Shown: positions 1 through 10,269 of the stretch, piece by piece
Numbering within the stretch: position 1 is the stretch's first letter
Layout: every line of letters starts with the position of its first letter
Assembly (NCBI RefSeq): GCF_000260985.4
Contig: NC_017857.3
Span: 124,001-188,000 of the forward strand
DNA length: 64,000 nucleotides
From: Methylophaga nitratireducenticrescens
GTDB taxonomy: Bacteria > Pseudomonadota > Gammaproteobacteria > Nitrosococcales > Methylophagaceae
Direction of reading: 5' to 3'
The notes under the pieces: model-generated
Seen by the model: only the letters and a program-made list of their open reading frames with translations
Database searches by the model: none
What the model was told of the DNA's origin: nothing
Position numbers and translations under genes: made by a program

Positions 1-371
1 CTCATTTTATTCAGATCTTTGGCAATACCGGAGAGCGCCTGCGCCACCATGACATAAGCCACGGTGAGCCATTGCGGATCCACCAGCAGCATAGTCAATG
101 CAATGACCTGTAATAACAAGCCCAGATGCATAGTGACGTTTAACCCTAATCTGGCGGCCAGCCAGCCACCGACCAGGTTTGTCACAATGCCGAAAAATTC
201 ATACAGAACAAACAGCATTGCCACTTCAAGCGGGCTGTAGCCCAGTTGATGGAAAAACAATACCACCAACATGCGTAACGCACCGTCGGAAACGGTAAAC
301 GCCCAGTAGCTGAAGGTCACCACCAGATATTGCTGAATCGCAATCGGCAATGCTTTAAGTTTATTCAGCAT
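1..371 (-). CDS. arsJ: ArsJ-like MFS exporter, N-terminal part (runs off the window start)
   Basis: The frame is open from an ATG at 371 to the left edge, giving about 123 N-terminal residues of a major-facilitator protein. It begins MLNKLKALPIAIQQYLVVT and contains YWAFTVSDGALRMLVVLFF, then hydrophobic helices and ALSGIAKDLNKM. The pattern of a short N-terminus, a YWAFT-DGALRMLVV helix and a GIAKDLNKM loop matches, from memory, ArsJ, which exports 1-arseno-3-phosphoglycerate made by a partner GAPDH. The partner gene would lie outside the window. The gene is 58 bp downstream of the PiT transporter on the same strand, so co-transcription is possible. MFS membership is secure; the ArsJ assignment is a recognition call on a fragment. 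Confidence 0.62.
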   Translation of the reverse strand, partial: MLNKLKALPIAIQQYLVVTFSYWAFTVSDGALRMLVVLFFHQLGYSPLEVAMLFVLYEFFGIVTNLVGGWLAARLGLNVTMHLGLLLQVIALTMLLVDPQWLTVAYVMVAQALSGIAKDLNKM

Positions 372-429
372 GTTCAAATCGTCCTGACAAATAAGCTGAA
401 AATAATATGTCAGTTTAATGAAGGTTTGA

Positions 430-2079
430 TTACAGCATGATGCCTCTAATCATAAAGAAGATGCAGGCTGATAAAGTTGCCGCTGCTGGAACGGTGACCA
501 CCCACGCTGTAACAATCTTTTTCACCATATCGCGTTTGACGAACAGGTTTTTCTTTTCTTTTTTGAGAACTTTTTTGGCTTTTTTCAGCGAGGACTCTTC
601 CTCTTCAATCAACCGATAAAGCTCCGTTATACGTTGATATTCATCCACGGTTTTGGAGGGCTTTTTCTCCAGTTTTTTCAGTTCACCGCGCAACGCATTA
701 AGCATCTTTTTATCATCTTTGATTTCGGCTTTTTCGCGATCAATCTGGCGTTCGATTTTATTGGATTCATCCAGCCATTCACGCAGGAAGCCCACCCCGA
801 ATACCCCACCAATGGCAATATGCGTTGTACTGACCGGCAAGCCGAGTTGGCTGGCAATGATGACGGTCAAAGCAGCAGCCATAGCGATTGAATAGGCGCG
901 CATCTGATCCAGCTCGGTAATTTCACCGCCTACGGTACGAATCAGTCTTGGACCATACAGACCCAAACCAATGGCAATACCTAACGCACCCACGGCCATG
1001 ACCCAAAGCGGAATACCGGCTTTATCGGTGATACCACCTGACATAATGGCGTCATTTATTGCGGCCAGAGGACCGATAGCATTTGCCACATCATTCGCAC
1101 CATGGGCAAAGCTCAATAAGGCAGCCGCAAAGATTAAGGGAATAGTGAACAGGGCGTTGACACTGGCACGATCATTTTTCATCTGTGGCAGGTTGCTGCC
1201 GATAGATTTTTTAACAATCCAGAAAACCAGAACACCAATCAGCAGGCCTATTACCGCTGCAGTAAAAAAACTGGGTTTGGCTTGAGGAGCAAAATCCACA
1301 AGAGGTAGGCCATTAAGTGAATTAATAAATTGTCCCCATACCTGATTAAGTCCTTTAATCACCAAGTAAGTGGAAAATGCCCAGGCCATCACCGAAACAT
1401 AAATTGGCACCCAGCGAAAGGCGGCCTGAATTTTATCGTCACGAAAGATGATGGTTTTCTTAATAGCCAATAAAAAAGCGGCTGCAATAATACCCCCCAT
1501 CAATGGCGAAATAATCCAGGAACTGACAATGGCACCCATGGTGCCCCAGTCAACAATACCGAAGCCGGCGGCAGCCATACCACCGCCCATTACGCCGCCC
1601 ACTATCGAGTGAGTAGTTGATACTGGCGCTCCGGCGACGGTCGCCAGATTAAGCCATAAAGCAGCCGCTAATAATGCGGCCATCATGGCCCAGACAAAGG
1701 TTTCAGTATCGATACCAAATTGCTTGATATCAATGATGCCGCCTTTAATGGTTGACACCACTTCACCGCCAGCAATAAAGGCGCCAGCAGCCTCAAAAAT
1801 CATTGCAATCATAATGGCGCCACCCATCGTCAGCGCCTTGGAGCCCACCGCTGGGCCAACGTTATTGGCCACATCGTTGGCACCGATATTCATTGCCATA
1901 TAACCACCGAACACGGCGGCAATAGCCAGAAACAGATTATTGGGAACACCACCGGAAGTAGCAAAACTGTATGCCAGAATGGCAGCAAGGAAAAAAAGTG
2001 CAAAGCCTATTCTGGCTATTTCGGCATGGCTTTTTTTGTAGGCCTGTTTTTCAAGTTTATGAAGGGTTTTGATTTCCAC
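430..2079 (-). CDS. PiT-family inorganic phosphate transporter with a coiled-coil insertion
   Basis: Inner-membrane phosphate permease of the PiT/PHO-4 family. Two inverted repeats each carry the GANDVAN signature (about residues 66 and 327) and a paired PVSTTH motif (about 152 and 426), the usual ion/phosphate-binding elements. About 70 highly charged residues rich in Lys and Glu lie before the final membrane helix and look like a cytoplasmic coiled coil. The frame can be opened to a TTG at 2112, but the GTG at 2079 has AGGTG a few bases upstream and gives a more usual N-terminus (549 aa), so I prefer it. The ArsJ-like gene follows downstream. PiT permeases generally also admit arsenate, which would suit that neighbour (inference). 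Confidence 0.9.
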   Translation of the reverse strand: MEIKTLHKLEKQAYKKSHAEIARIGFALFFLAAILAYSFATSGGVPNNLFLAIAAVFGGYMAMNIGANDVANNVGPAVGSKALTMGGAIMIAMIFEAAGAFIAGGEVVSTIKGGIIDIKQFGIDTETFVWAMMAALLAAALWLNLATVAGAPVSTTHSIVGGVMGGGMAAAGFGIVDWGTMGAIVSSWIISPLMGGIIAAAFLLAIKKTIIFRDDKIQAAFRWVPIYVSVMAWAFSTYLVIKGLNQVWGQFINSLNGLPLVDFAPQAKPSFFTAAVIGLLIGVLVFWIVKKSIGSNLPQMKNDRASVNALFTIPLIFAAALLSFAHGANDVANAIGPLAAINDAIMSGGITDKAGIPLWVMAVGALGIAIGLGLYGPRLIRTVGGEITELDQMRAYSIAMAAALTVIIASQLGLPVSTTHIAIGGVFGVGFLREWLDESNKIERQIDREKAEIKDDKKMLNALRGELKKLEKKPSKTVDEYQRITELYRLIEEEESSLKKAKKVLKKEKKNLFVKRDMVKKIVTAWVVTVPAAATLSACIFFMIRGIML

Positions 2080-2215
2080 AAGACACCTGTGTTTCGCCAA
2101 AAATGAAGGCAATTATTACAGTTTAAAGACAACATGACATCCCGTTGCTTTCACCCGTGTAACATTCGACTGTTAGAATGGTCTGTAACTGCAATGAATC
2201 AGTGGCGATAATGTA

Positions 2216-4054
2216 ATGAAACAATTTTTAATCCTGCTCATGCTGCTCAGCAGTTTTTCCGCACAGGCGCGCCCAAGTCTGTTGGAGAAATTTGGTTTCG
2301 ACAGTGCAGACTCTCCCCCTGAAGTCGATGAAGCTTTTGACTTTGAAGTGGTCGTTACTGATCCCAAAACGATATTGGCAGGCTGGCAGATAATGGAAGG
2401 AAATTATCTGTATCAGGATAAAATTCGCTTCGAAATAACCGGGGATGATTCTGTTCAGTTGGGCGAATTTACTTTGCCCGGCGGGGATATGAAAAATGAT
2501 GCGTATTTTGGTTTATCCGAGGTATATACCAGTGATGTGCAGATCAATCTGCCGCTGATACGCACCCAGTCCGATTCGACCAGCATCACATTAACGGCGC
2601 ATTATCAGGGTTGCTCTGAAACGTTTGGTATCTGTTACCCGCCAACCCGCAAAACCTTCGATCTGGAGTTACCCGCAATCACCGCAGCAAGTGAGTCGGC
2701 AACCATTGATGTACAAACCACCGCTCCCGCTTCACTCCAGTCTTCAACGCCAGTCAGCCAGCAGGATGAGATTTCGCAACGCCTGCAAAATGACAATCTG
2801 TTGCAAATTCTGCTCGGCTTTCTGGGATTAGGCTTATTACTGGCCTTTACCCCCTGCGTTTTTCCGATGATTCCGATTCTGTCCGGCATTATTGTCGGCC
2901 AGGGCGAACACATTACCACCCGCCGGGCATTTATTCTGTCACTGACGTATGTACTGGCCATGTCCGTCACCTACACCGTGGCGGGGGTATTGACCGGCTT
3001 ACTCGGCGGCAATCTCCAGGCCATGCTGCAAAATCCGTGGGTGATCTCAGGCTTTGTTGGCATCTTGATATTACTAGCGTTATCGATGTTTGGCTTTTAT
3101 GAATTACAACTACCGCATGGTCTGCAACAACGATTGCATCAACTTAGCCACCGTCAGCAGGGCGGTACATTAGCTGGCGTCGTATTGATGGGGCTGCTAT
3201 CAGGACTAATTGTCGGGCCTTGTCTGGCCCCTCCATTAGCAGGTGCCTTGTTATTTATCAGTCAACACGCTGATCCGGTGTTGGGGGGTGCGGCATTATT
3301 TGCGATGAGTATGGGCATGGGTATTCCATTACTGATTATTGGCACCTCAGCCGGAACCCTGCTGCCCAAAGCCGGACGCTGGATGGAAAATATTAAGGCG
3401 TTTTTCGGTGTGATGCTTATCGCACTGGCAATATGGATGCTGGATCGCATTCTGCCGGGTTGGGCCATTCTGTTTATGAGCGGTGCCCTGCTGGTGATGA
3501 CCGCAGTCTATCTGGGCGCCCTCAACAATCTGCCGATTGAAGCCACTGGTTGGCAAAAATTCTGGAAAGGTCTGGGACTGTTATCGCTTATCACAGGTGC
3601 ATTGATGCTGATTGGCAGTGCCAGCGGCGGGCAATCCATTTTGCAACCGTTGCATAAATTGAGTCTTTTTCCCGACACAACAGTTGCTCGACCGGCTCTG
3701 CAATTTACCTATGTCAAATCACTGGAGGAATTGCAGACTCAGCTGGAGCAAAGTAATCAGCCAGTGATGCTCGATTTTTATGCGGACTGGTGTACCGATT
3801 GCAAAAACATGGAACAGACGACTTTCCGTGATGCGGAGGTTATCAGCACCTTGCAGAATTTTACTTTGCTGAAAGTGGATCTCACTGACAATACGGATGC
3901 GCATCAAGCCTTGTTAAAATCACTGCGGGTATTTGGTCCACCCAGCATGTTGTTTTTTGACGAAAATGCACAAGAATCTGCTGAACATCGTCTGGTAGGG
4001 CACGTCTCAGCCGCCCAGTTGAACGCACATCTGGCGGATTTTCAGGCCCGATAA
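2216..4054 (+). CDS. dsbD: Thiol:disulfide interchange protein DsbD
   Basis: Inner-membrane reductant carrier that moves electrons from cytoplasmic thioredoxin to periplasmic DsbC/DsbE-type partners. All three modules are visible: a signal peptide (about 1-18), an N-terminal immunoglobulin-like domain with the Cys133/Cys140 pair (GCSETFGIC), a multi-helix membrane domain with Cys214 (TPCVFPMIP) and Cys336 (VGPCLAPP), and a C-terminal thioredoxin domain with WCTDC (Cys526, Cys529). At 612 aa it is a full-length member. It starts at ATG 2216, about 135 bp after the divergently read PiT gene, and stands alone, with a 135-bp gap before aroQ. Confidence 0.95.
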   Translation: MKQFLILLMLLSSFSAQARPSLLEKFGFDSADSPPEVDEAFDFEVVVTDPKTILAGWQIMEGNYLYQDKIRFEITGDDSVQLGEFTLPGGDMKNDAYFGLSEVYTSDVQINLPLIRTQSDSTSITLTAHYQGCSETFGICYPPTRKTFDLELPAITAASESATIDVQTTAPASLQSSTPVSQQDEISQRLQNDNLLQILLGFLGLGLLLAFTPCVFPMIPILSGIIVGQGEHITTRRAFILSLTYVLAMSVTYTVAGVLTGLLGGNLQAMLQNPWVISGFVGILILLALSMFGFYELQLPHGLQQRLHQLSHRQQGGTLAGVVLMGLLSGLIVGPCLAPPLAGALLFISQHADPVLGGAALFAMSMGMGIPLLIIGTSAGTLLPKAGRWMENIKAFFGVMLIALAIWMLDRILPGWAILFMSGALLVMTAVYLGALNNLPIEATGWQKFWKGLGLLSLITGALMLIGSASGGQSILQPLHKLSLFPDTTVARPALQFTYVKSLEELQTQLEQSNQPVMLDFYADWCTDCKNMEQTTFRDAEVISTLQNFTLLKVDLTDNTDAHQALLKSLRVFGPPSMLFFDENAQESAEHRLVGHVSAAQLNAHLADFQAR

Positions 4055-4189
4055 GTAAAACTGCAAGAACTTCTCCATTTCGACGAAATTAGCGACAAAA
4101 AGCCGGATTTTTAGTTAAAAAGCTGGACAATAAAGCGTTAGCTGGTGCAAAATCCCGGCTTATATTTCCAGTGTTGGTGTGTGTTTATT

Positions 4190-4627
4190 ATGGCGAAATT
4201 TCTAGTATTGCATGGCCCCAATCTGAATTTGTTGGGTCAGCGCGAACCTGAAATTTATGGTGCCACCACCTTAGACGATATCAATACCCGCCTGGCTGAG
4301 TTAGCTCAGGCTGATGGCCATCAACTTGATTCAATGCAAAGCAACGCCGAACATGAATTGGTCTCGGCCATTCAGGCAGCACGCCAGCAATATGATTTTA
4401 TTTTAATTAATCCCGCAGCGTTTACTCATACCAGTGTAGCCATTCGTGATGCATTGGCTGCGGTAGCAATACCCTTTATAGAAATACATCTTTCCAATGT
4501 GCATCGTCGTGAAGCATTCCGGCAACAATCCTACTTTTCAGATTTGGCTGTTGGCGTAATTTGCGGTCTCGGTGCTCAGGGATATGAATTGGCATTACAA
4601 GCTGCCACTAAACAACTCAACCCTTAA
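4190..4627 (+). CDS. aroQ: 3-dehydroquinate dehydratase, type II
   Basis: Third step of the shikimate pathway: dehydration of 3-dehydroquinate to 3-dehydroshikimate. At 145 aa it has the standard dodecameric type II size. It shows HGPNLNLLG near the N-terminus, REPEIYG with the catalytic Tyr, [11 protein letters not shown] and the EIHLSN segment with the catalytic His. The frame opens upstream at a GTG (4145), but the family N-terminus aligns with [11 protein letters not shown] at ATG 4190, so that start is used. No strong ribosome site is visible. It lies 9 bp before accB, the common aroQ-accB-accC arrangement, and probably forms one operon with them. Confidence 0.95.
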   Translation: MAKFLVLHGPNLNLLGQREPEIYGATTLDDINTRLAELAQADGHQLDSMQSNAEHELVSAIQAARQQYDFILINPAAFTHTSVAIRDALAAVAIPFIEIHLSNVHRREAFRQQSYFSDLAVGVICGLGAQGYELALQAATKQLNP

Positions 4628-4636
4628 GGCTTAATC

Positions 4637-5104
4637 ATGGATATTCGTAAAATAAAAAAATTGATTGATTTGATTCAGGAATCGGATGTTGCTGAAATCG
4701 AAATTTCTGAAGGTGAAGAATCTGTTCGTATCAGCCGCGCCAGCTCCGCTTATCCACAACAACAATATTTTGCTGCGCCTCAACCGGCACCTGCAGCACC
4801 CAGCACACCGTCATTTGCCAGTGAAGCGGCAACCACTGCGACAGCAGCAGCAACAAAATCTTCTATCGAAGTCAATGCTGTACGCTCGCCAATGGTTGGC
4901 ACCTTTTACGGTTCACCCTCACCCGATGCAGCTGCTTTTGTGGAAGTAGGTCAGCAGGTATCTGCCGGTGATGTGATTTGCATCATTGAAGCGATGAAAA
5001 TGTTCAATCAGATTGAAGCGGATCGCAGCGGTATTGTTAAAGCCATCCTGGTTGAAGATGGTCACCCGGTTGAGTATGACGAACCGTTGATCGTTATCGA
5101 ATAA
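4637..5104 (+). CDS. accB: Biotin carboxyl carrier protein of acetyl-CoA carboxylase
   Basis: Carries the biotin that shuttles carboxyl groups between biotin carboxylase (AccC, next gene) and the carboxyltransferase in the first step of fatty-acid synthesis. The N-terminal acidic helix is followed by an Ala/Pro/Gln/Thr-rich linker (about 40-75) and the C-terminal biotinyl domain with EAMKMFN; the biotinylated lysine is Lys121. The length (155 aa) is typical. The linker includes a run of CAG/CAA codons. A perfect DnaA-box string at 4750-4758 lies inside this coding region and is treated as chance. Confidence 0.96.
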   Translation: MDIRKIKKLIDLIQESDVAEIEISEGEESVRISRASSAYPQQQYFAAPQPAPAAPSTPSFASEAATTATAAATKSSIEVNAVRSPMVGTFYGSPSPDAAAFVEVGQQVSAGDVICIIEAMKMFNQIEADRSGIVKAILVEDGHPVEYDEPLIVIE

Positions 5105-5158
5105 TTTTGCTGACAGCTTCGGCTGTTATGGCAAACCAAAAACTGCGGATAAAACAAC

Positions 5159-6499
5159 ATGATTGATAAAATTGTCATCGCTAATCGTGGCGAGATTGCT
5201 TTGCGTATTCTCAGAGCATGCTGGGAATTAGGCATTAAAACGGTTGCTGTTCACTCTGATGTGGATCGTGATTTAAAACATGTATTACTGGCTGATGAAA
5301 GCGTCTGTATTGGTCCAGCGGCATCAAATCTCAGCTACCTCAACGTACCCGCGCTGATCAGTGCCGCCGAGATTACCGATGCGACGGCAATTCATCCCGG
5401 TTATGGTTTCCTGTCTGAAAATGCAGACTTTGCGGAACGCGTTGAACAAAGCGGCTTTATTTTTATTGGCCCGCGTTCTGAAACCATTCGTATGATGGGT
5501 GACAAGGTTGAAGCCATCAAAGCGATGAAAGCGGCTGGCGTACCTTGTGTTCCCGGTTCAGATGGCCCGCTCGGTAACGATGACCAGACCAATCTGCGTC
5601 TGGCACGTGAAATTGGTTATCCGATTATCATCAAAGCCGCTGGCGGTGGTGGTGGCCGTGGTATGCGTGAAGTGCATAGTGAAGCGCATCTGCTCAACGC
5701 TATTTCCCTGACCAAGAGTGAAGCAAAATCTGCTTTCAGCAATGATATGGTTTACATGGAAAAATTCCTGGAAAACCCACGTCATATCGAGTTCCAGGTG
5801 CTGGCCGATGAGCATGGCAATGCAGTGCATTTAGGTGAACGGGACTGCTCAATGCAGCGTCGTCACCAGAAAGTCGTCGAAGAAGCACCGGCTCCGGGAA
5901 TTACCCCTGAAATGCGTGCTCGCATGGGTAAAGTCTGTGCCGATGCCTGTGTTCGCATTGGCTATCGTGGTGCGGGTACCTTTGAATTTCTCTATCAGGA
6001 CGGTGAGTTCTATTTCATTGAGATGAACACCCGCATCCAGGTAGAACATCCGGTCACAGAACGGGTCACCGGTATTGATTTGGTTGCCGAACAGATTCGT
6101 ATTGCTTCTGGTATGCCATTATCGTTCAGCCAGGAAGACATCATTATCCGTGGTCATGCCATTGAATGCCGGATTAACGCTGAAGACTCACGTACTTTTA
6201 TGCCAAGTCCTGGTCTGGTCACCCATTATCATGCTCCGGGCGGTGCCGGTATTCGTATGGATTCACATCTGTACAGTGGCTATAAGGTTCCACCAAATTA
6301 TGACTCGTTGATTGGCAAACTGATCGCCTATGGTAATACCCGTGAATCAGCGATTGCGCGGATGCGTACTGCATTGAAAGAAATTGGTATTGAAGGCATT
6401 AAAACCAACGTTGAGCTGCAACGTGACATTATGGATGACACGCATTTCCAGACCGGTGGTACCAATATCCACTATCTTGAAAAGAAACTCGGACTTTAA
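5159..6499 (+). CDS. accC: Biotin carboxylase subunit of acetyl-CoA carboxylase
   Basis: ATP-grasp enzyme that carboxylates the biotin on AccB using bicarbonate and ATP. The N-terminal domain [16 protein letters not shown], the glycine-rich ATP loop [11 protein letters not shown] (about 160), the metal and catalytic region [14 protein letters not shown] (about 287-300) and the C-terminal biotin-carboxylase domain are all present. At 446 aa it is full length. It follows accB with a 54-bp gap, and prmA begins 11 bp after its stop, so aroQ-accB-accC-prmA-dusB-fis could be one long transcript. Confidence 0.97.
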   Translation: MIDKIVIANRGEIALRILRACWELGIKTVAVHSDVDRDLKHVLLADESVCIGPAASNLSYLNVPALISAAEITDATAIHPGYGFLSENADFAERVEQSGFIFIGPRSETIRMMGDKVEAIKAMKAAGVPCVPGSDGPLGNDDQTNLRLAREIGYPIIIKAAGGGGGRGMREVHSEAHLLNAISLTKSEAKSAFSNDMVYMEKFLENPRHIEFQVLADEHGNAVHLGERDCSMQRRHQKVVEEAPAPGITPEMRARMGKVCADACVRIGYRGAGTFEFLYQDGEFYFIEMNTRIQVEHPVTERVTGIDLVAEQIRIASGMPLSFSQEDIIIRGHAIECRINAEDSRTFMPSPGLVTHYHAPGGAGIRMDSHLYSGYKVPPNYDSLIGKLIAYGNTRESAIARMRTALKEIGIEGIKTNVELQRDIMDDTHFQTGGTNIHYLEKKLGL

Positions 6500-6510
6500 G
6501 TCCGTTCGTT

Positions 6511-7380
6511 ATGGCCTGGATCCAACTTATTTTTACCAGCTCACCGCAGCAGGCAGAGTCATTATCCGATGCACTATCTGAATGCGGTGCAGCCGCGGTT
6601 ACCTTTCAGGATAATGCTGATCAGCCTATCTATGAACCAGCCATTGGCGAGACGCCTTTATGGTCTGCGACATCGGTCATTGCCCTGTTTGATGCCGAGA
6701 CAGACACAGAAGCACTGCTGACGGCCCTTCGCTCCCAGATTGGCGAGTTGCCTGATCATCGTTTTGAAGCCGTGGAAGATAAAGACTGGGAACGCGAATG
6801 GATGGAGAATTTCAAACCCATTTGTTTCGGTGAGAAATTATGGATCGTGCCCAGCTGGCATGAGCCGCCACAGCCCTACGCCGTCAATATTCTGCTGGAT
6901 CCGGGTCTCGCCTTCGGTACTGGAACGCATCCGACAACAGCGTTATGTCTGCAATGGCTGGATAAAGCCGATTTAATCGGTAAAACAGTGATTGATTATG
7001 GTTGTGGCAGTGGCATCCTGGCGATAGCCGCCGCCCTGCTGGGCGCCAATAAAGTTATTGGTGTGGATACTGACCCACAGGCATTGGAAGCAACTCAGGC
7101 CAACGCACAACGTAATGGTGTGATCATCGAGACCTACCTGCCACAGCATTGCCCAACGGTTAAATGTGATTTACTGCTAGCTAATATTCTTGCGGGTCCT
7201 TTAATGGAACTGATGCCACGCTTTGTTGAATTAACCCGACCTGACACACAACTGGTGTTATCGGGAATTCTGGATGTGCAGGCCGATACCGTCAGCCAGC
7301 ATTATCAGGCCGAGTTTGAGATGGATAACACGGTTGTGCTGGAAGAATGGGTGCGTTTGAGTGGCGTTCGTCATGGCTGA
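6511..7380 (+). CDS. prmA: Ribosomal protein L11 methyltransferase
   Basis: Trimethylates ribosomal protein L11. The protein (289 aa) has the PrmA N-terminal substrate-recognition domain (MAWIQLIFTSSPQQAE, with WEREWMENFKP near 92-102) and a class I SAM domain with VIDYGCGSGILAIAAALLGA and the LLANILAGPL motif that takes the place of NPPY in this family. The order accC-prmA-dusB-fis is classic for gammaproteobacteria. The 3' end overlaps dusB by 8 bp. Confidence 0.95.
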   Translation: MAWIQLIFTSSPQQAESLSDALSECGAAAVTFQDNADQPIYEPAIGETPLWSATSVIALFDAETDTEALLTALRSQIGELPDHRFEAVEDKDWEREWMENFKPICFGEKLWIVPSWHEPPQPYAVNILLDPGLAFGTGTHPTTALCLQWLDKADLIGKTVIDYGCGSGILAIAAALLGANKVIGVDTDPQALEATQANAQRNGVIIETYLPQHCPTVKCDLLLANILAGPLMELMPRFVELTRPDTQLVLSGILDVQADTVSQHYQAEFEMDNTVVLEEWVRLSGVRHG

Positions 7381-8374
7381 TAAAGCGCTTTCTATCGGTC
7401 CTTATACACTGCCAAATAATTTATTTCTGGCTCCAATGGCCGGGGTAACCGATCGACCATTTCGCCAACTGTGCCGAAAACTCGGCGCCGGAATGGTGGT
7501 TTCAGAAATGATCACTGCTAATAAAGCGTTATGGGCCAGTAAAAAATCATTGTTACGGGCCAACCATGAAGGTGAACCAGAACCGCGCAGCGTTCAGATT
7601 GCCGGTGCTGATCCACAGATGATGGCCGAAGCAGCACGCCATAATGTGGCCGAAGGCGCACATATTATTGATATCAATATGGGTTGCCCGGCCAAAAAAG
7701 TCTGCAATGTAATGGCTGGCTCGGCATTACTGCAACATGAAAAGCTGGTCGGCGAGATTCTTGAAGCGGTAGTGAACGCCGTTGATGTTCCAGTGACGCT
7801 AAAAATACGTACTGGCTGGGATAGCAATAATCGTAATGGAGTACAAATTGCCCGAATTGCCGAAGACGCCGGAATTCAAGCGCTGGCAGTACATGGCCGA
7901 ACCCGTGCCGATGCCTATAAAGGCGATGCCGAATACGACACCATTGCTGAAATCAAATCCCGTATCGCCATTCCTGTTATTGCCAATGGTGATATCGAAA
8001 CGCCGGAAAAAGCCTTGTTGGTTTTACAACAAACCGGTGCTGATGGTTTGATGATTGGTCGCGCTGCCCAAGGCAATCCTTGGATATTCCAGCAGATAAA
8101 TCATTTTCTGCAAACCGGTGAGAGTTTAGCCAAACCTTCTGTAACAGAAGTGCAACAAATCTTGATTTGTCACCTCAACACACTGTACGATTTCTACGGT
8201 GAGTATTCCGGTGTGCGCATGGCCCGCAAACATATAGCCTGGTATAGCAAAGGCTTGCGCAATGGCAATGCCTTTCGCCAACAAATGAATACACTGGGAA
8301 AGGCTGAACATCAGCTGGCTTTTACAGATGCATTTTTTGCGCAACTCGCTGAAAAGGATTCTCTGGCCGCATGA
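7373..8374 (+). CDS. dusB: tRNA-dihydrouridine synthase B
   Basis: FMN-dependent enzyme that reduces specific uridines in the tRNA D-loop. TIM-barrel motifs are clear: LAPMAGVTDRPFR near the N-terminus, DINMGCPAKKVCN with the catalytic Cys, KIRTGW, VHGRTR and GADGLMIGRAAQGNPW for FMN phosphate. The frame is open to a GTG at 7361, but ATG 7373 (MADKALSIGPY) fits the family start and overlaps prmA by 8 bp (ATGGCTGA), so translation is probably coupled. Its stop overlaps the fis start by 4 bp. Confidence 0.95.
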   Translation: MADKALSIGPYTLPNNLFLAPMAGVTDRPFRQLCRKLGAGMVVSEMITANKALWASKKSLLRANHEGEPEPRSVQIAGADPQMMAEAARHNVAEGAHIIDINMGCPAKKVCNVMAGSALLQHEKLVGEILEAVVNAVDVPVTLKIRTGWDSNNRNGVQIARIAEDAGIQALAVHGRTRADAYKGDAEYDTIAEIKSRIAIPVIANGDIETPEKALLVLQQTGADGLMIGRAAQGNPWIFQQINHFLQTGESLAKPSVTEVQQILICHLNTLYDFYGEYSGVRMARKHIAWYSKGLRNGNAFRQQMNTLGKAEHQLAFTDAFFAQLAEKDSLAA

Positions 8375-8661
8375 ATAACGCATTGAACGACGATTTTGCT
8401 GACTGTATTGATCTGGGCGTAACCGCGGAACAACAACACGCGCCTTTAAATCAATGCGTTACCAATGCGCTGAAAACCTATTTTGAACAACTGGACGGCC
8501 ACTCCCCTGCCAATTTATATGAAATGCTGATGACCGAGGTTGAAGTACCTCTGTTACAAGCGGCCTTGACCCACACTCAAGGCAATCAAAGTCGCGCTGC
8601 TGAAATTCTGGGCATTAACCGCGGCACGCTACGAAAAAAACTCAAGCAATACGGCTTGTAA
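8371..8661 (+). CDS. fis: Nucleoid-associated DNA-binding protein Fis
   Basis: Small dimeric DNA-bending protein that organises the nucleoid and activates rRNA and growth-linked promoters. At 96 aa it matches the family size. The C-terminal helix-turn-helix [20 protein letters not shown] is close to the enterobacterial Fis HTH as I remember it. The N-terminus ([16 protein letters not shown]) is more divergent, as usual. The ATGA overlap with dusB reproduces the conserved dusB-fis operon, in which the upstream gene helps drive high Fis expression. Confidence 0.95.
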   Translation: MNNALNDDFADCIDLGVTAEQQHAPLNQCVTNALKTYFEQLDGHSPANLYEMLMTEVEVPLLQAALTHTQGNQSRAAEILGINRGTLRKKLKQYGL

Positions 8662-8690
8662 ATAAGCCTGAATCCCAATCTGGAATCCTG

Positions 8691-10256
8691 ATGAACTCGA
8701 TTAAACGCGCACTGTTGAGTGTTTCTGACAAAACCGGCATTGTTGAATTTGCCAAACAACTGCAAGATCTGAATGTTGAACTACTCTCCACCGGCGGTAC
8801 GGCTAAATTACTGAGCGAAGCTGGTCTAAACGTCAAAGAAGTCTCCGAACACACCGGCTTTCCGGAAATGATGGATGGCCGCATCAAAACCCTGCATCCG
8901 AAAATTCATGGTGGCCTGCTGGGTCGTCGGGGCAAGGATGACGACATCATGCAGCAACATAACATCGCTCCAATTGATTTGGTAGTGGTGAATTTATATC
9001 CGTTTGAAGCCACCGTGGCGCGTGAAGACTGCCCGCTGGAAGACGCTATAGAAAATATTGATATTGGCGGCCCGACCATGTTGCGTGCGGCCGCTAAAAA
9101 CCATGCTGATGTGACGGTTGTTGTTGATCCGGCTGATTACTCGCGCGTCATTGAGCAGATTCAATCGCAGGGTGGAACGGATGATCACACCCGTTTTGAT
9201 CTGGCGCTGAAAACCTTTGAACATACAGCACACTACGATGGCGCGATTGCCAATTATCTTGGCACCATTCAGGCCGATAAAAGCAAGGCCGCCTTCCCAC
9301 GCACATTCAATAGCCAGTTCCAGCTCAAACAAGCTATGCGTTATGGGGAAAACCCACATCAAAAAGCTGCTTTTTATGTTGAGAAGCAGGCTGAAACCGG
9401 TTCAATCGGTGCCGCTACCCAGTTACAGGGCAAGGAATTGTCCTATAACAACATCGCCGATACTGATGCCGCGCTGGAATGTGTCAAAGTCTTTAACGAC
9501 AAACCGGCCTGTGTCATTGTTAAACATGCCAATCCCTGTGGTGTCGCCACCGCTGATGATTTGCTTACAGCCTATGATCTGGCCTATCAAACTGATCCGA
9601 CTTCAGCATTTGGCGGCATCATCGCCTTTAACCGTGAACTGGATGGAAAAACGGCACAAGCCATTATTGACCGTCAGTTTGTTGAAGTGATTATCGCGCC
9701 GAAAATCAGTGAGGCCGCCAAAGCCGTGGTTGCTGGCAAAGCCAATGTGCGTTTGCTGTGCAGTGGTGATTTCCCAACGACTTTTGCCACTGATTTTGAT
9801 TTCAAACGTGTGACAGGTGGATTATTGGTGCAGGATCGCGATATCCAGATTGTCAGCGAAGCTGAATTAAAAGTTGTCACTAAACTGCAACCTACCCAAG
9901 AACAACTGGCTGATCTGCTGTTTGCCTGGCGCGTAGCAAAATTTGTGAAATCCAATGCGATTGTCTATGCCAAAAATCAGCAGACGGTAGGAATTGGCGC
10001 CGGCCAGATGAGCCGTGTCGTCAGCAGTCGCATTGCTGGTATTAAAGCCAATGATGCAGGCTTGACTGTTCCCGGTGCAGTGATGGCATCCGATGCCTTC
10101 TTCCCATTCCGTGATGGTCTGGATGCTGCTGCAGAAGCAGGGATCAGTGCGGTAATCCAACCGGGAGGTTCGATGCGTGATGATGAAGTCATTGCTGCAG
10201 CGGATGAGCATGCCATTGCAATGGTCTTTACCGGCATGCGGCATTTCCGCCACTAA
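8691..10256 (+). CDS. purH: Bifunctional AICAR formyltransferase / IMP cyclohydrolase
   Basis: Catalyses the last two steps of de novo purine synthesis, AICAR to FAICAR to IMP. The N-terminal cyclohydrolase domain starts with [16 protein letters not shown] and has STGGTAKLL and [10 protein letters not shown]. The C-terminal transformylase domain carries [13 protein letters not shown] with the catalytic Lys-His pair and [11 protein letters not shown]. The length of 521 aa is normal. It starts 29 bp after fis, and the cyaA-like gene follows after 13 bp, so the two may be co-transcribed. Confidence 0.96.
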   Translation: MNSIKRALLSVSDKTGIVEFAKQLQDLNVELLSTGGTAKLLSEAGLNVKEVSEHTGFPEMMDGRIKTLHPKIHGGLLGRRGKDDDIMQQHNIAPIDLVVVNLYPFEATVAREDCPLEDAIENIDIGGPTMLRAAAKNHADVTVVVDPADYSRVIEQIQSQGGTDDHTRFDLALKTFEHTAHYDGAIANYLGTIQADKSKAAFPRTFNSQFQLKQAMRYGENPHQKAAFYVEKQAETGSIGAATQLQGKELSYNNIADTDAALECVKVFNDKPACVIVKHANPCGVATADDLLTAYDLAYQTDPTSAFGGIIAFNRELDGKTAQAIIDRQFVEVIIAPKISEAAKAVVAGKANVRLLCSGDFPTTFATDFDFKRVTGGLLVQDRDIQIVSEAELKVVTKLQPTQEQLADLLFAWRVAKFVKSNAIVYAKNQQTVGIGAGQMSRVVSSRIAGIKANDAGLTVPGAVMASDAFFPFRDGLDAAAEAGISAVIQPGGSMRDDEVIAAADEHAIAMVFTGMRHFRH

Positions 10257-10269
10257 GTTTGAGTAACTT

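Noticed and set aside
437-1903. Plus-strand frames across the phosphate transporter
   Set aside because: They are antisense shadows of a well-supported PiT gene without ribosome sites or family features.
4750-4758. Perfect DnaA-box string TTATCCACA
   Set aside because: It lies within the accB linker coding region, is isolated and far from dnaA, so chance is the simplest explanation.
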